Source: an uncultured Acidobacteriota bacterium (GTDB lineage: Bacteria; Acidobacteriota; Vicinamibacteria; Vicinamibacterales; UBA8438). Taken from it: 5,426 bases of DNA. Position 1 is the first letter of the stretch, and each line of letters opens with the position of its first letter. Below are positions 4,207 to 5,426 of the stretch, one piece after another. The stretch is from contig CALBET010001190.1 in assembly GCA_937888665.1 (NCBI GenBank), forward strand, positions 1 to 5,426, given 5' to 3'. The position numbers and the translations under genes were made by a program. The notes below the pieces were generated by a model. That model saw only the letters and a list, made by a program, of their open reading frames with translations. It was not told where the DNA came from and made no database searches.

Positions 4207-5426
4207 TCAGTCGAGTTTGAGCCCGAGTCTGCCCAGTTCGTCGAGGTAGTGCTGGAACCGTTCGGGATTGTCTTGTTCCCGGTGGTACCGAGCCAGCATC
4301 TCGTAGGGGGCCGCATAGTCCGGGTCTATCGTGATCGCCGTCTCCCACTCGCCCACGGCGTCGTCGAGGCGGTTCAGTTGAGCCCAGAGGATGCCCAGGT
4401 TGTAGTGGCTGTTCGGGTACCACGGACTGTGCTCGATTTCCGCCTGGTAATAGGTGGCGGCGGTATCCAAGTCTTCCAGCCGGTGGTACACCTGCCCAAG
4501 ATTGTTGCGCACCATCGGTTCAGTCGGGTCGAGCGCGAGCGCCCGCTCGTATTGCACCCTCGCCTCGTCATACCGCTGGTCCAGGAAATAGATCGCGCCC
4601 AGGTTGTTCGCGGCGAACGCCGACCGCGGTGACTGCCCGACCGCCGACTCCCACAGTGACCATCGGTCCGCAAACTGCTGCGATCTGTTGAATCCGACCA
4701 CCACGAAGAGCACGATCCAGGCCGACAGCACGGCGCGGCCGATTCGGGTCGTGTGAAACCTGGTCGACTCGAGCGTATACAGCAGGAAGAGCAGCATGCC
4801 GACCAGCGGCGCGTACAGCCGTTCCTCCAGGAAGAAGTCGTGACCCGCCAGCAGCGTGGGAAAGACCATCAGGGCGAACCAGCTCAGACCCAGCCACAGC
4901 ATTCGTCCCGGTCGCACGCGCGCCAGCGCCACGCCGATGAGCGTCAGGACCAGCAAGCCGGGCCACAGCGGCGCATGCAGGTCAGCCACAGTTCGGAGTG
5001 AGACCGGGATCACGGTCTTGCCGAAGTAGTGGATGAGTACGAGACCGGCCTGCGCGATGTTGTCGACCAGCCGCGGGATGACCGGCGCCGGATTGTCGAA
5101 CGCGAGCCACCGCAAGACGAACCAGCTGATTGCCGGCGCCGTCCACCCGACCGCCACCGCCATCCATCTGGCCCGCAGCTTCCTCAGGAAATCAGCGTCG
5201 TCGTCCCGCGCCCAGACCAGCCCGAGCAGCAACGGCGGCAGCACGAACGCCGGTTCCTTGATGAGCAGCGCACAGAAAAACGCGACGGATTGCAGGACCC
5301 ACCGCCCGCGTCCGGGCGCCTGCCAGTACCAGACCCATGCGAGCGCGGCCACGATGACCGAGAGCCCGAGCAAACTGTCGTTTCGACCCGGAATCCACGA
5401 GACGCCCTGCACGTGGACGGGATGCA
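4207..5426 (-). CDS. Polytopic membrane protein with C-terminal TPR array, TMTC/PMT-like; N terminus off the window
   Basis: About 405 C-terminal residues are visible; the frame is open to the right edge, so the start lies outside and GTG 5412 is internal. It opens with HPVHVQGVSWIPGRNDSLLGL, which matches the conserved 'HPV..EAVsWI.GRtDlL' segment of bacterial PMT_2/TMTC-like proteins. About seven to eight hydrophobic segments follow, counting from GTG 5412: near 14-30, 39-68, 83-104, 119-136, 150-166, 171-190, 200-213 and 227-241. They include FFCALLIKEPAFVLPPLLL and LLAGHDFFLEERLYAPLVGMLLFLL, both typical of the family. Residues 265-400 form four back-to-back 34-residue TPR units ending one residue before the stop, with NNLG, ALALDP and AITIDPDY signatures. 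Relatives are proposed lipid-linked-sugar glycosyltransferases or membrane-bound protein-interaction scaffolds. Catalytic acidic loop residues would lie in the missing N-terminal part, so activity cannot be judged. The gene converges on the outer-membrane protein gene. Confidence 0.87.
   Translation of the reverse strand, partial: HPVHVQGVSWIPGRNDSLLGLSVIVAALAWVWYWQAPGRGRWVLQSVAFFCALLIKEPAFVLPPLLLGLVWARDDDADFLRKLRARWMAVAVGWTAPAISWFVLRWLAFDNPAPVIPRLVDNIAQAGLVLIHYFGKTVIPVSLRTVADLHAPLWPGLLVLTLIGVALARVRPGRMLWLGLSWFALMVFPTLLAGHDFFLEERLYAPLVGMLLFLLYTLESTRFHTTRIGRAVLSAWIVLFVVVGFNRSQQFADRWSLWESAVGQSPRSAFAANNLGAIYFLDQRYDEARVQYERALALDPTEPMVRNNLGQVYHRLEDLDTAATYYQAEIEHSPWYPNSHYNLGILWAQLNRLDDAVGEWETAITIDPDYAAPYEMLARYHREQDNPERFQHYLDELGRLGLKLD
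4213..4620 (-). repeat. Four tandem TPR-coding units of 102 bp
   Basis: Read on the minus strand, the units are 4519-4620, 4417-4518, 4315-4416 and 4213-4314, each exactly 34 codons. The first three keep the canonical pattern (NNLGAIYFLDQRYDEARVQY, NNLGQVYHRLEDLDTAATYY, YNLGILWAQLNRLDDAVGEW). The fourth (YEMLARYHREQDNPERFQHY) is degenerate and acts as the capping repeat. The units are diverged at DNA level, so this is a protein repeat and not a recent DNA duplication. Confidence 0.85.

Noticed and set aside
5399..5412. GTG at 5412 as the start of the TPR membrane protein
   Set aside because: The frame is open further upstream and HPVH directly before it belongs to a conserved family motif, so the gene runs off the window.

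Overview
This is a GC-rich window with five protein-coding genes in ordinary bacterial gene layout. I see no rRNA, tRNA, CRISPR array, transposase or phage gene. A polytopic TPR membrane protein of the TMTC/PMT type, a small secreted monoheme cytochrome c, a short outer-membrane beta-barrel and C5-pathway hemL together suggest a Gram-negative environmental bacterium. Acidobacteriota (Vicinamibacteria-like) would fit, but that is an inference from gene flavour and composition, not from a marker gene.

Layout. The minus strand from 859 down to the left edge carries the first 286 codons of hemL (glutamate-1-semialdehyde 2,1-aminomutase), including its PLP lysine. A 100-bp, very GC-rich divergent gap separates it from a plus-strand SAM-dependent methyltransferase with an N-terminal four-cysteine zinc ribbon (960-2015). 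After about 205 bp comes a secreted monoheme cytochrome c (2221-2697). A 450-bp non-coding stretch (2698-3147) follows. It holds two strong hairpins, a short coding-like remnant, an AT-rich palindrome and a plausible sigma70 promoter overlain by a 24-nt-period direct repeat. This stretch leads into a gene for a 244-residue outer-membrane beta-barrel protein (3148-3882) with a near-perfect Shine-Dalgarno. A 324-bp convergent gap (3883-4206) contains an 11-bp GC hairpin and a perfect 20-bp palindrome. Beyond it, on the minus strand and running off the right edge, is the C-terminal part of a multi-spanning membrane protein that ends in exactly four 34-residue TPR units.

How the genes relate. They do not form an obvious pathway or single operon; the gaps and alternating strands suggest separate transcription units. 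HemL supplies 5-aminolevulinate for heme, which cytochrome c needs, but that link is generic. The most interesting unexplained DNA is the 2698-3147 stretch and the perfect palindrome at 4085-4104. I found no convincing evidence of a new multi-gene system.
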